Shown: piece by piece, positions 24,501-33,024 of the stretch | Numbering within the stretch: the stretch's first letter is position 1 | Layout: every line of letters begins with the position of its first letter | NCBI GenBank assembly: GCA_900315095.1 | Contig: OMXS01000003.1 | Coordinates: forward strand, 186,001-250,000 | DNA: 64,000 bases | Direction: 5' to 3' | Source of the DNA: an uncultured Prevotellaceae bacterium | Lineage (GTDB): Bacteria > Bacteroidota > Bacteroidia > Bacteroidales > Bacteroidaceae | Made by a program: the position numbers and the translations under genes | The notes under the pieces: model-generated | Told to the model about the DNA's origin: nothing | The model's database searches: none | The model's input: only the letters and a program-made list of their open reading frames with translations

Positions 24501-25592
24501 TTAGGGAGCAATTTTCACAGTTTTTGCAATCAAATAATGGTCGAGAATGGTGATGGCTGCCATCGCCTCCACTATAGGGACCGCTCTTGGAAGCACACAG
24601 GGGTCGTGCCTTCCACGTGCCTTTAGTATTGTCTCGTTCCCATCTAAATCGATGGTTTGTTGTTCTTTCAGAAGCGTTGCCACCGGTTTGAATGCCACTC
24701 GGAAGTAAATGTCCTGTCCGTTGCTTATTCCGCCTTGTATGCCTCCGCTGTGGTTTGTTAGTGTTTCAGGTCTTTCCGTACTGCTGTTGTAGCCCTTGAA
24801 GATGTCGTTTTGCTGGCTGCCGCGCGTCAAAATACTGTCGAAACCGTTACCATACTCAAATCCTTTAGCGGCATTAATGCTAAGCATAGCAGCGCCAAGG
24901 TCGGCATGAAGCTTTCCGAACTCTGGTTCTCCGAGTCCTACAGGACATCCTTTTATTACGCATGTTATGACGCCTCCCACGGTATCTCCTTCGGCTTTTA
25001 CCTCGGCAATAAGCTGTTCCATTTGCCTTGCCTTGTCCTGGTCGGGACATCTCACGATGTTGTCCTCAATCTTAGAGAGGTCATATCGGGTGTAATCCTT
25101 ATCTAACGCGATGTCTGCCACTTGGGAGGTGTAGGCACATATCTTGACACCTATCTGACGCAAAGCCAGTTTTGCCAGGGCTCCTGCCACGCAACGACTT
25201 ATAGTGATGCGTGCAGACGAGCGTCCGCCGCCGCGATGGTCACGCACTCCATACTTGTTATAATAGGTAAAATCGGCATGGGAAGGTCGGAATAGGCAGC
25301 GCATGTTCTCATAGTCTTGCGAGTGTTGGTTGTCGTTGCGGACAATGAAACCGATGGGAGTTCCTGTTGATTTCCCCTCGAAGACACCGCTCAGCAGTTC
25401 CACGCTATCGTTTTCCTTACGGTCGGTGGTGATGTGGCTCTGTCCTGGCCGCCTCCTGTTCAGTTCCGCCTGTATAAACTCTAAGTCGATGTCGATGCCA
25501 GCCGGCATGCCGTCAACAACGCCGCCTATAGCCTCACCATGGCTTTCGCCAAAGGTGGTGAGCGTGAAAATATGACCAAAAGAATTGCGCAT
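24501..25592 (-). CDS. aroC: Chorismate synthase
   Basis: This 363-residue FMN-dependent enzyme makes chorismate from EPSP, the last shikimate-pathway step. [14 protein letters not shown], the RPGQS segment, [20 protein letters not shown] and GRSSARIT, and the C-terminal [17 protein letters not shown] are signatures. The reading frame starts directly after the GAGTTAG word repeat, whose last unit (AGGAAT) is close to the ATG. It feeds the aromatic operon at 37-42 kb. Confidence 0.97.
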   Translation of the reverse strand: MRNSFGHIFTLTTFGESHGEAIGGVVDGMPAGIDIDLEFIQAELNRRRPGQSHITTDRKENDSVELLSGVFEGKSTGTPIGFIVRNDNQHSQDYENMRCLFRPSHADFTYYNKYGVRDHRGGGRSSARITISRCVAGALAKLALRQIGVKICAYTSQVADIALDKDYTRYDLSKIEDNIVRCPDQDKARQMEQLIAEVKAEGDTVGGVITCVIKGCPVGLGEPEFGKLHADLGAAMLSINAAKGFEYGNGFDSILTRGSQQNDIFKGYNSSTERPETLTNHSGGIQGGISNGQDIYFRVAFKPVATLLKEQQTIDLDGNETILKARGRHDPCVLPRAVPIVEAMAAITILDHYLIAKTVKIAP

Positions 25593-25594
25593 AT

Positions 25595-25638
25595 TCCTAA
25601 CTTCTAACTCCTAATTTCTAACTCCTAACTCCTAACTC
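25595..25638. repeat. GAGTTAG word repeat between slyD and aroC
   Basis: On the minus strand (G/A)AGTTAGGA-type words are iterated about six times and fill almost the whole gap between the slyD stop and the aroC start. Confidence 0.85.
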
Positions 25639-25641
25639 AAA

Positions 25642-26229
25642 TCACTTGCAACCGCCACAACCGCAGTCGCCATTTTTGTTGCAACCGCCTTCTCCGCCGT
25701 TGCAACCACCTCCGCAACCGCCACATCCTTCACCGCTCATCTGTGCTATGAGACTCTGGATTTCCTCAGTGGTCGCCTCGCGGTTCTCAACGACGTGACC
25801 GCTGAATTTCAGAGACTTACCAGCAAGAGGGTAGTTGAGGTCTACCTTAACATGGTTTTCTGTAACGTCAACTATTGTGGCCTGGAATCGCTGTCCTTCC
25901 TCGTTCATGAGTGGAACAACGGCTCCCGGGAATATTCTTTTATTGTCGAAATGACCGTCAATCATAAAAATATCGCGCTCAAGTTCCACTACTGCCTCCT
26001 CGTCATGGTCTCCGTAAGCATCCTCTTTAGCAATGGTTATCTCGAAATTCTCGCCATTCTGCTTGCCAACAAGGGCTTCCTCGAATGCAGGAAGTACCAT
26101 TTCGAAGCCGCTGAGGAATCTATATGGTTCTTGCTCTGTTGCCTCTTCTATGAACTCTTCCTTGCCGTTTTCAATTGTATAGAGCTTATATGCCACAGCA
26201 ATATACATGTTCTTTGTTTTCTCTTCCAT
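25642..26229 (-). CDS. slyD: SlyD-like FKBP-type prolyl isomerase with metal-binding tail
   Basis: This 195-residue protein has an FKBP domain with an inserted chaperone flap (SlyD type: YRFLSGFEMVLPAFEEAL, EDAYGDHDEEAVVELERDIF) and a Cys/Gly-rich C-terminus (GCGGCGGGCNGGEGGC and CGCGGC), expected to bind Ni or Zn. It acts as a cytosolic folding factor and possible metal chaperone. Start at 26229 or the later ATG at 26208. The minus-strand box TAACTTTG (26264-26257) gives a leader near 25 nt. Confidence 0.88.
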   Translation of the reverse strand: MEEKTKNMYIAVAYKLYTIENGKEEFIEEATEQEPYRFLSGFEMVLPAFEEALVGKQNGENFEITIAKEDAYGDHDEEAVVELERDIFMIDGHFDNKRIFPGAVVPLMNEEGQRFQATIVDVTENHVKVDLNYPLAGKSLKFSGHVVENREATTEEIQSLIAQMSGEGCGGCGGGCNGGEGGCNKNGDCGCGGCK

Positions 26230-26392
26230 TTTACTTGTTTTTATTCATTATGGGTGCAAAGTTAACGAAAATATTCGACAAACGTTGAAAAAAGGAACAA
26301 AAAGACAATTAAAGGTATTTGAACGTATCACGTTTTCTTTTGATTTACGTCAAATAATAGTGCTGTTTGCGCAAACAGTAAGCAAAAAGCCA

Positions 26393-26565
26393 TTGTGAGT
26401 TTGAATTTGTTACTAACTTTGCACCCGAAATCAAGAGCATCCCCACTGCTCTAAACCGTGTGAAACGGTAATAATATAGAAAGGGATAACATTTTAATAA
26501 TAAACAGGTTGAGGCACAGTGTGGGGTATATGCCAAAAACCATAGAATAAATTAATTAATAAATT
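26393..26565 (+). promoter_or_regulatory. Promoter and structured 140-nt leader
   Basis: TTG at 26393-26395 and TAACTTTG at 26414-26421 (18-nt spacer) form the promoter. The leader holds two small hairpins, AGAGCA/TGCTCT near 26434-26452 and CCGT/ACGG near 26457-26469, before an AT-rich run into the start codon. The preceding stretch 26265-26392 shows no gene. Confidence 0.5.
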
Positions 26566-26928
26566 ATGAAAAAGATTGTTTTAACAGTAGTGGCAATGCT
26601 TAGCATGACTATGGCATTTGCAGAGGGTGAGAATGTGAACAACACAAACGAGATGGAGGCTTATACAATCTCTATCAACACCAAGAAACTTAGTGAGACC
26701 CTGGGTCTTAACCGTGACCAGGCAGAGGCAGTGGCAGACATCGAGAAGAACTTCAGCGCTGCTATGATGAACATTGGCCAGGCTAATAAGGAGTCACGTC
26801 CAGAGATGCTCCAGAATGCTCTGAAGACCAACCTAGGTTACATGCACTCAATTCTCAACGACAAGCAGTATCGCAAGTATCTGCTGTTGCTCAACATGAC
26901 TCTCACAAACCGTGGATTGAACTTCTAA
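26566..26928 (+). CDS. Small secreted helical protein, unknown
   Basis: This 120-residue protein has a signal peptide (MKKIVLTVVAMLSMTMAFA). The mature part is helical, with LSETLGLNRDQAEAVADIEKN and LQNALKTNLGYMHSILNDKQY, a layout like Spy/CpxP-type periplasmic proteins (LxLxxxQ followed by LxxxQ), though similarity is too weak to assign. The long structured leader and dedicated terminator suggest a separately regulated, abundant protein. Confidence 0.6.
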   Translation: MKKIVLTVVAMLSMTMAFAEGENVNNTNEMEAYTISINTKKLSETLGLNRDQAEAVADIEKNFSAAMMNIGQANKESRPEMLQNALKTNLGYMHSILNDKQYRKYLLLLNMTLTNRGLNF

Positions 26929-26949
26929 AAATAGAAATCCTGTATATTT

Positions 26950-26983
26950 CCCTGCTTCTGTCAAACAGAGGCAGGGATTTTTT
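26950..26983 (+). terminator. Terminator of the small secreted protein gene
   Basis: CCCTGCTTCTG pairs with CAGAGGCAGGG around TCAAA, followed by ATTTTTT. Confidence 0.9.
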
Positions 26984-27047
26984 ATGAAATAACATTTGCA
27001 TGTCTCGCTTTTTTTCATTTACTTTGCATGCGTAAAACCATTGGCCA

Positions 27048-29264
27048 ATGAAAAGAGCGTTGCTGATACTTTTCACTACTCTTATAGTGCTCCCCTCTAT
27101 AGCACAGCAGGTGGCATCTAAAAAGATGTCCGCCATGGTGCGAATGGTGGCAAATATAGAGAATAATAATCATGTTCGCTCTTTAAATAAAGCAAAAGTT
27201 ATTGCTTTTGAGAATACACCTTCTTTATGCGCTTTTGTTCGGATAAAAGGTGATGCTGATGCTATTTTTAATAGGTATGGGTGCCGTCGTCTTGCAACTT
27301 TTGGCGACATATATATTGCAGACATTCCTGTGGGAAGTCTTAATGCTATGGCGTGCGAGCGTAATGTGTTGCGCATAGAGGCGTCGCCGTCAAGAACAGG
27401 AATGCTGGAGAGGTCGTCCTCCGTTGTAGGAGCAGACAAAGTGCATGCAGGAACATCGTTGCCACAGGCATTCACAGGTGCTGGAGTTGTTGTTGGAATT
27501 GTTGACATTGGGTTCGACCTTACCAACCCTAACTTCTATAATGAAGACCAGTCGCAATACAGGATAGTGCGTTTCTGGGACATGCTTTCCACCGACACTA
27601 TCGGCAGCGATAAGTATGTTGGTGCCGATTACACTGCAAAGGACGAGATACTCGCCTACCAGCACTCCCGCGATGGTCTGCTTTTCGGGCATAGTGCGCA
27701 TACGCTTGGCGCTCTTGCCGGCACGGGATATGGCACCCCATATCGCGGAATGGCATACGAGAGCGAGATAGTGGCAACGAGCAATGCCGTCACAAGCGAT
27801 ACTGTATTTATAAAAAAAGAAGACCGCTATAAATATACCTCTGCGACGGACGCACTCGGTTTCAAGTACGCTTTCGACTATGCCGAGTCACAGGGTAAAC
27901 CTTGTGTGGTGTCGTTTAGCGAAGGTGGTTCGCAGGCACTCGACTCAGACGAGCAGTTAAACTATGAGGTGCTGCGTCAGATGACTGGTCCTGGACGGAT
28001 AATAGTGGCCTCTGCGGGCAACGAAGGACATTATCAGAACTATATTTATAAGGCTGCGGGCACTCAAGGGCAGGGCACCTTCGTTTTGGGAAGCTCAGAC
28101 AAGGTGCTGTTCCGTGCTTCTACAGATGGCGATTTCACGCTTCGTTTTAATGCTTATGACGATGCGAAGAACGCCGTTAGTGTGGAATATTCGTTCTCAG
28201 ACATCCTTGCAGATGCCGACTCTCTTATCAATGACACCGTTGTTTTTTACGGTAGGGAATATGCTATTGCGCTTGGTGCCTATCCTAATGTCTTTCAGGA
28301 GAACCGCGTGATGCTCGACGGTATGCTGAAGTCGCTTGACGGCGAGTTAGGCCATGTCACCCCAGTCTCCATGCAGTTGCTGGGACTGGAGTCAGATGTG
28401 GAATTGTTCCGTATTTCAGGATTGTTTTTAGGCAGTAGCACAGACCCGTCTCTAAACAATGCGGTGAAGTCACACACCATCAATGCCCCCAGTAGTGCGC
28501 CTGCTGTGATATGCGTCGGAGCGTCCACCTATTGCCCCAGATATACTAACTATTGGGGAGATGAGCAAGAGAATTACGACAAAGAGGAGGGCGTGATAGC
28601 ATACTATTCCAGCAGAGGACCTACCTACGACGGGCGCATTAAGCCAGATGTAGTGGCACCAGGAACGAACATCATGACCACATCTAGCAGTTTCGTTTAT
28701 GAAAATACACCATATCCCGCATCAACTGTGGCGTTGAGTGAGTTCAACGGGCGCACCTATCCTTGGCTAGCAACACAGGGAACATCGCTCTCGACACCTA
28801 TCGTTGCGGGCTGCATAGCATTGTGGCTGCAGGCAGATCCAACGCTTACTCCCGATGATATCATAAACCTTTTCCGTGAGACATGCAATCATCTGGACGC
28901 CTCTCTTACCTATCCTAATAATATATATGGTTATGGCGAGATTGACGTTTATCGCGGATTGCTGCACATTCTCGGTATCGACGGCATTGAAGGCATCTCA
29001 CAAGAGCAACCGCGTGGTGTCACTTTCGCCCTTGAAAACGGTTCACGGTTGCGCATTTCGTATAAGCGAACAACAGAAGCATCTACTCAGTTGCGCATCT
29101 ATAATACTGCAGGCACCCTTCTGCTCACTCAGCAACTCCCTTCAGGACAAGAGTCATCGCTTGTGGATATGTCGTCGCTTCCCGCTGGAGTATATGCAGT
29201 TCAGCTCACATCGTCAGACCCGATGGTGTCCGGCTCAACTCTTGTACGTATTGTTGAGCGCTGA
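27048..29264 (+). CDS. Secreted S8 (subtilisin-type) serine protease with T9SS tail
   Basis: The 738-residue product has a signal peptide, a prodomain-like region to about residue 130, and a peptidase S8 domain: Asp in VVGIVDIGFD, His in FGHSAHTLGALAG, Ser in QGTSLSTPIVAG, with the oxyanion region VASAGNEG. A large insertion separates His and Ser regions. The last about 80 residues (LRIYNTAGTLL...LPAGVYAVQLT) form a type A T9SS sorting domain, so export to the surface is likely. The final codons GTT-GAG-CGC-TGA belong to the GTTGAGCG repeat, which adds V-E-R to the tail. Confidence 0.88.
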   Translation: MKRALLILFTTLIVLPSIAQQVASKKMSAMVRMVANIENNNHVRSLNKAKVIAFENTPSLCAFVRIKGDADAIFNRYGCRRLATFGDIYIADIPVGSLNAMACERNVLRIEASPSRTGMLERSSSVVGADKVHAGTSLPQAFTGAGVVVGIVDIGFDLTNPNFYNEDQSQYRIVRFWDMLSTDTIGSDKYVGADYTAKDEILAYQHSRDGLLFGHSAHTLGALAGTGYGTPYRGMAYESEIVATSNAVTSDTVFIKKEDRYKYTSATDALGFKYAFDYAESQGKPCVVSFSEGGSQALDSDEQLNYEVLRQMTGPGRIIVASAGNEGHYQNYIYKAAGTQGQGTFVLGSSDKVLFRASTDGDFTLRFNAYDDAKNAVSVEYSFSDILADADSLINDTVVFYGREYAIALGAYPNVFQENRVMLDGMLKSLDGELGHVTPVSMQLLGLESDVELFRISGLFLGSSTDPSLNNAVKSHTINAPSSAPAVICVGASTYCPRYTNYWGDEQENYDKEEGVIAYYSSRGPTYDGRIKPDVVAPGTNIMTTSSSFVYENTPYPASTVALSEFNGRTYPWLATQGTSLSTPIVAGCIALWLQADPTLTPDDIINLFRETCNHLDASLTYPNNIYGYGEIDVYRGLLHILGIDGIEGISQEQPRGVTFALENGSRLRISYKRTTEASTQLRIYNTAGTLLLTQQLPSGQESSLVDMSSLPAGVYAVQLTSSDPMVSGSTLVRIVER

Positions 29265-29328
29265 GTGTTGAGCGAAGTTAGTTTTAATTGTCTTTTGTCG
29301 CTCAATGCTCATCGCTAACCTCTCAACG
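29253..29328. repeat. GTTGAGCG repeat at the S8 protease stop
   Basis: GTTGAGCGCTGAGTGTTGAGCG, with the stop inside, is followed after about 25 nt by the inverse CGCTCAATGCTCATCGCT and CTCAACG, making an imperfect hairpin downstream of the gene. Confidence 0.8.
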
Positions 29329-29354
29329 TTATAAAAAACCATTATTTTTAGGTA

Positions 29355-29385
29355 TTGCACGAATTCTGTTTTCCTTTTAACTTTG
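29355..29385 (+). promoter_or_regulatory. Flavodoxin promoter
   Basis: TTG at 29355-29357, 20 nt, TAACTTTG at 29378-29385: a consensus Bacteroidetes promoter. Confidence 0.8.
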
Positions 29386-29428
29386 CACCCGAAAAAGTCA
29401 AACAATTAATTTTTAACGAAAAAGGAAA

Positions 29429-29926
29429 ATGGGAAAGACAATAGTAGTTTACGGTTCTTCTACCGGAACATGCGAGGCAATCGCAGGAAAAATCGCAGAA
29501 AAACTCGGCGTTGAGGCAATTAATGTTTCTGACCTCACCGCAGACGTTATCGCAGAGAATGACAACCTGCTCATCGGCACTTCCACATGGGGTGCAGGAG
29601 AGTTGCAGGACGACTGGTACGATGGTGTTGACACGCTGAAAGGTGCCGACCTTTCGGGCAAGGTGGTTGCAGTTTTCGGCTGTGGCGACTCAGCAAGTTA
29701 TAGCGACACGTTCTGCGGTGCTATGAAGGAGCTCTACGATGCAGCAAAGGCTGGCGGCGCAACTGTCGTGGGCGAGGTAGACATCGACGGTTACACCTTC
29801 GACGACTCTGACGCTGTTGTTGACAATAAGTTTGTGGGACTTGCCCTCGATGACATCAATGAGGACGACAAGACCGACGGCCGCATCGACGCATGGCTGG
29901 AGCAGATTAACGGAAGCCTGAAATAA
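29429..29926 (+). CDS. fldA: Flavodoxin
   Basis: This 165-residue FMN electron carrier has the phosphate-binding loop YGSSTGTCEAIA, then STWGAGELQDDWYDG for the isoalloxazine ring and VAVFGCGDSASYSDTFCGAM. It is a long-chain type flavodoxin, likely substituting for ferredoxin. The DUF2023 gene follows after 3 nt, a pairing regularly seen in Bacteroidetes. Confidence 0.95.
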   Translation: MGKTIVVYGSSTGTCEAIAGKIAEKLGVEAINVSDLTADVIAENDNLLIGTSTWGAGELQDDWYDGVDTLKGADLSGKVVAVFGCGDSASYSDTFCGAMKELYDAAKAGGATVVGEVDIDGYTFDDSDAVVDNKFVGLALDDINEDDKTDGRIDAWLEQINGSLK

Positions 29927-29929
29927 TTA

Positions 29930-30298
29930 ATGAATATGAAAGCTGAGGTGATGCCTATAGACATGAAGGTGCTCATGAACCACATTTATGAGTATAAGAA
30001 AGGAGTGCGCAATATGGTGCTCTTCACCTTCAACAAGCGATATGAGGAGTATGCGCTCCGCCGTCTTGAGCGTCAGGGCATCAACTACATTGTTCAGCCC
30101 GTGGGCAACGACAGGCTGAACCTTTTCTTCGGCAAACGCGAGTGTCTTGATGCCATCCGCGTTATGGTCACACGACCGCTCAACCAGCTATCTCCCGAAG
30201 AAGACTTCATTCTCGGAGCGATGTTGGGCTACGATATATGTGCGCAGTGCGAACGCTATTGCGAGCGAAAGTGTCGCAGGTGCAAGCAGGCGCAGTAG
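29930..30298 (+). CDS. DUF2023 protein, flavodoxin-associated
   Basis: This 122-residue protein has the DUF2023 pattern: [51 protein letters not shown] and a C-terminal cluster of six Cys ([15 protein letters not shown]), which could bind a metal or an iron-sulfur cluster. It is coupled to flavodoxin with a 3-nt gap. Function unknown; context suggests a role in flavodoxin electron transfer or assembly. Confidence 0.85.
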   Translation: MNMKAEVMPIDMKVLMNHIYEYKKGVRNMVLFTFNKRYEEYALRRLERQGINYIVQPVGNDRLNLFFGKRECLDAIRVMVTRPLNQLSPEEDFILGAMLGYDICAQCERYCERKCRRCKQAQ

Positions 30299-30478
30299 TA
30301 ATGAACCCCCGATAACTATAAATGATGGAATGTAAGTAATAAACTTTTTAGAATCTTGTTCGCTAAATAAAATTCATAATGTTTTTGTATAATAAGCAGG
30401 GGCGGCTCGTGAGAGTCGCCTTTTGTGTGCAATACGCTTTCTTTATGTTGATAAATAATTATCAAAGTGAGTTTTTTC

Positions 30479-30509
30479 TTGCAGATATCAAGAAAAGTTG
30501 CTATCTTTG
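30479..30509 (+). promoter_or_regulatory. Promoter of the DUF4359-like gene
   Basis: TTG at 30479-30481, 20 nt, TATCTTTG at 30502-30509; the leader is only about 15 nt. Confidence 0.7.
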
Positions 30510-30530
30510 GCGCGTAAATATTTGAACATC

Positions 30531-30815
30531 ATGAAGAAGACCTTATCTATCATTGCCACTGTGCTGGTGATTCTGGCTGTGGCTTGCTATTTCTTTAACC
30601 CAAGCAGGGCGCGCCATATTGACGCCATAACAGAGCATTATGCAGAGTTGCTTAACAGTGATGCCCAGGTGGTTGTTGACGCCCGTTCTTATTCTCGTGT
30701 GGTGCTTAACCATGCGCTTGAGTATAACAACTATTATGTATGCAGCAGCAGCAAGATGCTTGGCGAGCCGTTGTCCTTCGGCATCCTCGGCTATGTCTTT
30801 GTGCTGGACAAGTAG
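30531..30815 (+). CDS. Small membrane-anchored protein (DUF4359-like)
   Basis: This 94-residue protein has one N-terminal membrane helix (TLSIIATVLVILAVACYFF) followed by NPSRARHIDAI and a short extracytoplasmic domain ending NNYYVCSSSK...SFGILGYVFVLDK. This arrangement resembles proteins annotated DUF4359; assignment is tentative. Start at 30531 rather than 33 nt upstream because of the promoter position. Confidence 0.6.
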   Translation: MKKTLSIIATVLVILAVACYFFNPSRARHIDAITEHYAELLNSDAQVVVDARSYSRVVLNHALEYNNYYVCSSSKMLGEPLSFGILGYVFVLDK

Positions 30816-30829
30816 GATTTTAAGAGGGA

Positions 30830-30950
30830 GTTAGAAGGAGATAGAGGGAGAAAAAAGGAGATAGAGGACAAATGTTCCGTTGCATTTGCGGCGAGAAAAC
30901 CGCACAACGCCATTTGTCCTCTATCTCCTTCTACTTTTTTTATCTCCCTC
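30830..30950. terminator. Long hairpin made of GGAGATAGAGG words between convergent genes
   Basis: GGAGATAGAGGACAAATG (30857-30874) pairs perfectly over 18 bp with 30911-30928. The loop itself folds (CGTTG/CAACG, GCGG/CCGC), and flanking GGGAGAAAAAA/TTTTTTTATCTCCC extend the stem. It probably terminates transcription from both sides. Confidence 0.8.
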
Positions 30951-30953
30951 CTT

Positions 30954-31364
30954 TTACGGCATCAGCAGGTCGAAGAAGAGCAGTGCTGCCGCTGTGGCGC
31001 GCGGCACTCCTTGTGCCTTGCCGCAGTATGAGCCGCCACGGTCGTAAACGCTGCCGTCGCTTCTCACCTCACCCTTGTATGAACCGCCGCGGTCGTATAC
31101 TTTTCCGTCGCTGGTTATCTTGCCGCAGTACGAGCCGCTACGGTCGTAATAACTGCCGCTGCTTATCTTTCCGCGATACGAGCCGCTACGGTCGTAGATA
31201 TACCCGTTGCTTCTCACCTCGCCCTTGTACGAGCCACTGCGGTCGTATATCTTTCCGTTGCTGTCCACCTTTCCCTCATACGAGCCGCTTCTGCTGTAAA
31301 TGCTTTGTCCGAAAGAGAGCATCGGAACCAGCGCTAATGCCATCATCACCAATAGTTTTTTCAT
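30954..31364 (-). CDS. Secreted protein of tandem ~14-residue SGSY repeats
   Basis: This 136-residue protein has a signal peptide (ending LSFGQ) followed by about seven repeats of the form DRSGSYxGKVxSNGxIY. The repeats start near residue 20 and end near 115, then a short hydrophobic tail (AAALLFFDLLMP). The regular Tyr/Gly/Ser pattern suggests a small beta-solenoid or adhesive surface structure. Family not recognised. The DNA repeats are well conserved, so copy number could vary. Confidence 0.7.
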   Translation of the reverse strand: MKKLLVMMALALVPMLSFGQSIYSRSGSYEGKVDSNGKIYDRSGSYKGEVRSNGYIYDRSGSYRGKISSGSYYDRSGSYCGKITSDGKVYDRGGSYKGEVRSDGSVYDRGGSYCGKAQGVPRATAAALLFFDLLMP

Positions 31365-31489
31365 AAGCCAATATGTTTTCTTTGTTATACTTTTGTTTAT
31401 TTATTAGATTCTTTTCTCGTCTAATCGTTTAATTCTGCTGCAAATATACAGAAAAATCTTGGTAACCACATTCCATGCGCAATAAAAAT

Positions 31490-31520
31490 TTGGAAGTTTG
31501 GATTCTTTTTAATAAATTTG
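31490..31520 (+). promoter_or_regulatory. Promoter of the M48 lipoprotein gene
   Basis: TTG at 31490-31492, 20 nt, TAAATTTG at 31513-31520. The 115-nt leader contains an 18-codon open frame (31533-31589, starting ATGATGAAAGAC) and a hairpin CAGGTC/GACCTG near 31571-31609. Whether the short frame is translated is unknown. Confidence 0.6.
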
Positions 31521-31643
31521 CAGCGTATATATATGATGAAAGACAAAGGTGAAAGTCAGGAGGAGAATGCCAGGTCGGAAATCATATGAATGTCTAATGC
31601 ACAGACCTGCTTTTGCAATTAAAAGTAACTAATAATATAAGGT

Positions 31644-32459
31644 ATGAAAAAGACTAGTTTTATTATTCTTATGCTTGCGGCAATGCTGCTGGCATCGTGT
31701 GGAACAGCATCTAAGGTGCCCGTCACGGGCAGAACCCATCGCCTTTCAGTGACCGACGAGTATATGCTCAGCCTGAGCACACAGCAGTACGGCGAGTATA
31801 TGAAGAAGGCAAAGCCCTCTACCAACCAGGCCAACACAGCCATGGTGAAGCGTGTGGGCCAGCGTCTGGCTAATGCTGTGGAGACTTATCTGCGCAATCA
31901 CGGCTTTGCCAACGAGGTGAAGAACTTCAAGTGGGAGTTCAATCTTGTTCAGGACCAGCAGGTAAATGCTTTCTGCATGCCTGGCGGTAAGATCGTGGTG
32001 TACGAGGGCATTCTCCCTGTAACCAAAGACGAGGCGTCGCTTGCCATCGTGCTGGGGCATGAGATAGCCCATGCTGTGGCAAAGCACTCGGCAGAGCAGT
32101 TGAGCAAGGCGCAGCGTGCACAGACGGGACTAGCCATTGGCGGTGCGGTGCTCTCTTCTGTTGCCGGTTCTGAACTGGGACAGCTGGGAACACAGGTGGC
32201 AAGCTACGGCATACAGTTGTCACAGCTGAAATATTCGCGCGACAACGAGAGTGAGGCCGACCACATGGGACTGGTATTTGCTGCAATGGCGGGATACGAC
32301 CCTGCAGTTGCGGTGACCTTCTGGCAGCGTATGGCTCAGAGTTCCACCGCTACTACAGCCTCATGGCTCAGTTCTCACCCGAGTGATGCAAAGCGTGTCA
32401 AGGACATTCAGGGATGGCTGCCGGAGGCACAGCAGTATTACAAAGGTCTTAAGAAATAG
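31644..32459 (+). CDS. M48-family zinc metallopeptidase lipoprotein
   Basis: A 271-residue lipoprotein (lipobox LLASC) of the LoiP/BepA-like group of M48 peptidases, which act in the periplasm on misfolded envelope proteins. The HExxH motif is in LGHEIAHAVAKHSAEQ; the third ligand Glu is in NESEADHMGL; the preceding QVNAFCMPGGKIVVYEGIL is the usual edge strand. The HExxH gene at 32469 follows in the same direction. Confidence 0.92.
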   Translation: MKKTSFIILMLAAMLLASCGTASKVPVTGRTHRLSVTDEYMLSLSTQQYGEYMKKAKPSTNQANTAMVKRVGQRLANAVETYLRNHGFANEVKNFKWEFNLVQDQQVNAFCMPGGKIVVYEGILPVTKDEASLAIVLGHEIAHAVAKHSAEQLSKAQRAQTGLAIGGAVLSSVAGSELGQLGTQVASYGIQLSQLKYSRDNESEADHMGLVFAAMAGYDPAVAVTFWQRMAQSSTATTASWLSSHPSDAKRVKDIQGWLPEAQQYYKGLKK

Positions 32460-32468
32460 TCCGTTGCA

Positions 32469-32957
32469 ATGAACCTGCTCACAGCCATAATAAAAGCAAA
32501 GCGCCCGAGCAGGATTAAGGACATGCCGGCGCTGGTGAATACCTTCCTCTGCAGGAAGGGATTCTCCGGCATAACGCTTTTCGGACGTATCTTCACCAAC
32601 GAGCAGGGCATAGCCGACTATCTGAACGCTCGCAACTCGGTGATGAAGAACCACGAGATGATACACCTGAGACAGGCGCAGAACACGGCGAACAACTGGC
32701 TGTGTTTCTACGCCCTCTATGGTTACTACTGGCTGAAGGGCGCGTGTCTCAACCGCAAGCGCAAGAATCTTGCCTATTATCTCAACCCCTTTGAGATGGA
32801 GGCATACATTCACGAGGGCAATCTCCGCTATCTTGAGCAGTTCGAGAAGGGAGCACCGGGGTGGCGCGAGTACCGTCGCATGAGCATCCCCAAGCGTTAC
32901 AGGCTGATGATGAAGAAGGGTAAGATACCTGGCCCGTCAAAAAGTGGATGGAGGTGA
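32469..32957 (+). CDS. Small HExxH-containing protein, putative metallopeptidase
   Basis: This 162-residue protein has no signal peptide. It contains NHEMIHLRQAQ, an HExxH-type zinc site, and downstream NPFEMEAYIHEGNLRYLE, whose Glu could be the third ligand. Such short proteins are conserved in Bacteroidales but uncharacterised. It lies 9 nt after the M48 gene, suggesting co-expression. The stop codon TGA lies at the start of the AATTAAGA repeat. Confidence 0.65.
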   Translation: MNLLTAIIKAKRPSRIKDMPALVNTFLCRKGFSGITLFGRIFTNEQGIADYLNARNSVMKNHEMIHLRQAQNTANNWLCFYALYGYYWLKGACLNRKRKNLAYYLNPFEMEAYIHEGNLRYLEQFEKGAPGWREYRRMSIPKRYRLMMKKGKIPGPSKSGWR

Positions 32958-33019
32958 GAATTAAGAATTAAGAGGTGAGAATTAAGAATTACGCATTACG
33001 CATTAAGAATTACGCATTA
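32955..33019. repeat. GAATTAAGAATTACGC word repeat
   Basis: TGAGAATTAAGAATTA and ATTACGCATTA words are iterated from the stop codon of the HExxH gene to a few bases before the NfeD start, filling the gap completely. Confidence 0.85.
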
Positions 33020-33024
33020 TAAAA

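Noticed and set aside
26422-26565. Known riboswitch class in the long leader
   Set aside because: Two short hairpins only; no recognised aptamer core.
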